From Homarus americanus (taxonomy: Eukaryota; Arthropoda; Malacostraca; Decapoda; Nephropidae): a stretch of 64,000 nt of DNA. Positions 62,825 to 64,000 of the stretch are shown one piece after another. Position 1 is the stretch's first letter; every line of letters begins with the position of its first letter. The DNA is taken from contig NW_024753828.1 of NCBI RefSeq assembly GCF_018991925.1, positions 3,996,007-4,060,006 of the forward strand, written 5' to 3'. The notes under the pieces were generated by a model, which made no database searches, was not told the DNA's origin, and saw only the letters and a list, made by a program, of their open reading frames with translations. Position numbers and translations under genes: made by a program.

Positions 62825-64000
62825 TAAAAAATGAATATAATCACCAAAGTAAAATCCTGTAGTACTGAATAATATTCATATACTCGTAAAAATTTTTAAT
62901 GGTACACTGTATTAATTTTACCAAAAAAATTACCACAATCTAGATGAATTAATTTCCTTCAGTTTAAAAAATAAATATAAAGAAATTTCCATACAGGTAT
63001 TAAAATATTTATAACTAAATTTGGTCACATAAATCTGTTTCCTTAATTGTAAGGGAGAGTTGACAGAAGTTGTTATATCCACTTTTCTTGTCAAACACAC
63101 TTTATATTTACCAAATTTCTTATGGTTTTCTTTGGTGAAAATAAATCCTTTAACCCCTTGTGTATGGTGTCGGTTTTGAGCTGAATAATATCGTCTGCCA
63201 TTAGCTAAATAAAACATTAAAGTGGCATCCCCTTAATGAAGGGGGTTAGTGGAGATAGCCTACTAACCCCTTTGTGTACGGAGTCACCTCTGAGCTGAAT
63301 GAAATGTCTGGTCTTACCCAAATAATAAAATTGGAATCCCCATAATATAGGGGTTGAATACTGTCAGGGATAGTCAACAATAACATGACTGTGTTGTCAC
63401 TTGAAAGTTAGGTCACCTCTTCACCTTACTTGATGAACTGTCCACAAGTCAATGTACTGCACTACCTGACTTCTGGTAAATATCTGTGATTAGTGAGTTT
63501 AAACTTATAAAAATACATGCCCATTGACTTGTTGATGAGACAAAGGTAATACAACCATCATCTGGACAACCAGATGAGTGCAGCAACAAGCCAGGAGAGG
63601 TTTTGAAAATTATGTAGTGGAGTAAAAGTATATTTTCTAAAATTTATTCAAGTAGGAGTAGAAATATCCAAAAAATAAAAGGCTATTGTGAAAGTAAATC
63701 TTAAAGAAAAAATTTAGTGCTGTATGTGATGAAGTGCATAGTGCTACTGTACATCATTACTCTCCACCACGGTCATCAACAGATTGTAACCAGCTGTGTG
63801 GAGTTGTATAATGTTGTTATATACAGTACAGTATTTACTGGGTGTATTGTAAAGGTATTCTAGTCTTCATTTTCACTTTGGAATTAGATTCCATATTACA
63901 GCAGTAATCATTAAATTGTCTCACTTCTTCCTCTATAGCTACAGAATGTGTGTGTGTGTCTGTAGAGTATGTATAACTGGGTGTGTCATTTCTGTATTCA
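62825..64000. other. Right-end intronic spacer
   Basis: AT-rich. A ~110-bp imperfect tandem duplication at 63150-63355 (ACCCCTTGTGTATGGTGTC, then ACCCCTTTGTGTACGGAGTC) is the only structure. No NT5C2 exon is present. The acceptor-like CTCTATAG at 63934-63941 leads to a TG repeat, not to coding sequence. Confidence 0.45.

Noticed and set aside
63934..64000. Possible NT5C2 exon 5 after CTCTATAG
   Set aside because: Translation gives a Cys/Val repeat from a TG run and lacks the expected motif after HGFKFLKP.

Overview
The window looks like AT-rich nuclear DNA of an arthropod, most likely a decapod crustacean such as a crayfish, lobster or crab. The reasons are: two conserved animal genes broken into small exons by long AT-rich introns; TTAGG/CCTAA pentamer arrays (the arthropod telomere unit) inside repeats; and a very dense load of pogo/Tigger DNA elements, CR1-like LINEs, a Penelope-like element, hAT elements, tRNA-like SINEs, TA microsatellites and minisatellites. 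The lineage is inferred from content, not from a search.

Two genuine host genes were found, arranged head to head about 6.4 kb apart. (1) On the minus strand, positions 16702 to 5174, an apparently complete 8-exon gene encodes a 397-residue 12-helix major facilitator transporter of the MFSD9/TetA-like type. All splice junctions obey GT-AG, all phases agree, and the start follows an in-frame stop. (2) On the plus strand, from 23101 past the right edge, lies the 5' part of the cytosolic IMP/GMP-preferring 5'-nucleotidase gene (NT5C2, cN-II). It has two alternative first coding exons (23101-23297 and 41107-41306). Both end in the same split codon and can join the shared exon at 48202-48275, which carries the HAD catalytic motif DMDYT. 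Shared exons 52990-53107 and 53889-53984 follow; the rest of the protein must lie beyond position 64000.

Everything else is repeat DNA. Left flank (1-5170): truncated CR1-like LINE, a 713-bp inverted-repeat element, a Tigger MITE and a LINE tail. MFSD9 introns: Tigger deletion derivatives (5748-6447, 6514-7373), SINE and LINE tails. Spacer 16.7-23.1 kb: LINE and SINE tails, inverted-repeat MITEs and a fold-back element with telomere-like repeats. NT5C2 intron after exon 1a: a Tigger nest (24600-27431), Tc1/mariner, Penelope-like and hAT remnants, microsatellites and a 0.9-kb minisatellite just upstream of exon 1b. NT5C2 downstream introns: a fold-back element with a 9-bp target duplication, about 1.7 kb of minisatellite, a hAT element with a perfect 8-bp duplication, and a minisatellite built from the exon-3 splice donor. 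Right end: a nearly complete but broken Tigger (60188-62822), the probable parent of the MITE at 6514-7373.

No rRNA, free-standing tRNA, CRISPR array or operon was seen. The most interesting points are the two NT5C2 start exons, the splice-donor minisatellite, the fold-back elements carrying in-register TTAGG arrays, and the Tigger family with a PCNA-binding-like motif in its transposase tail.
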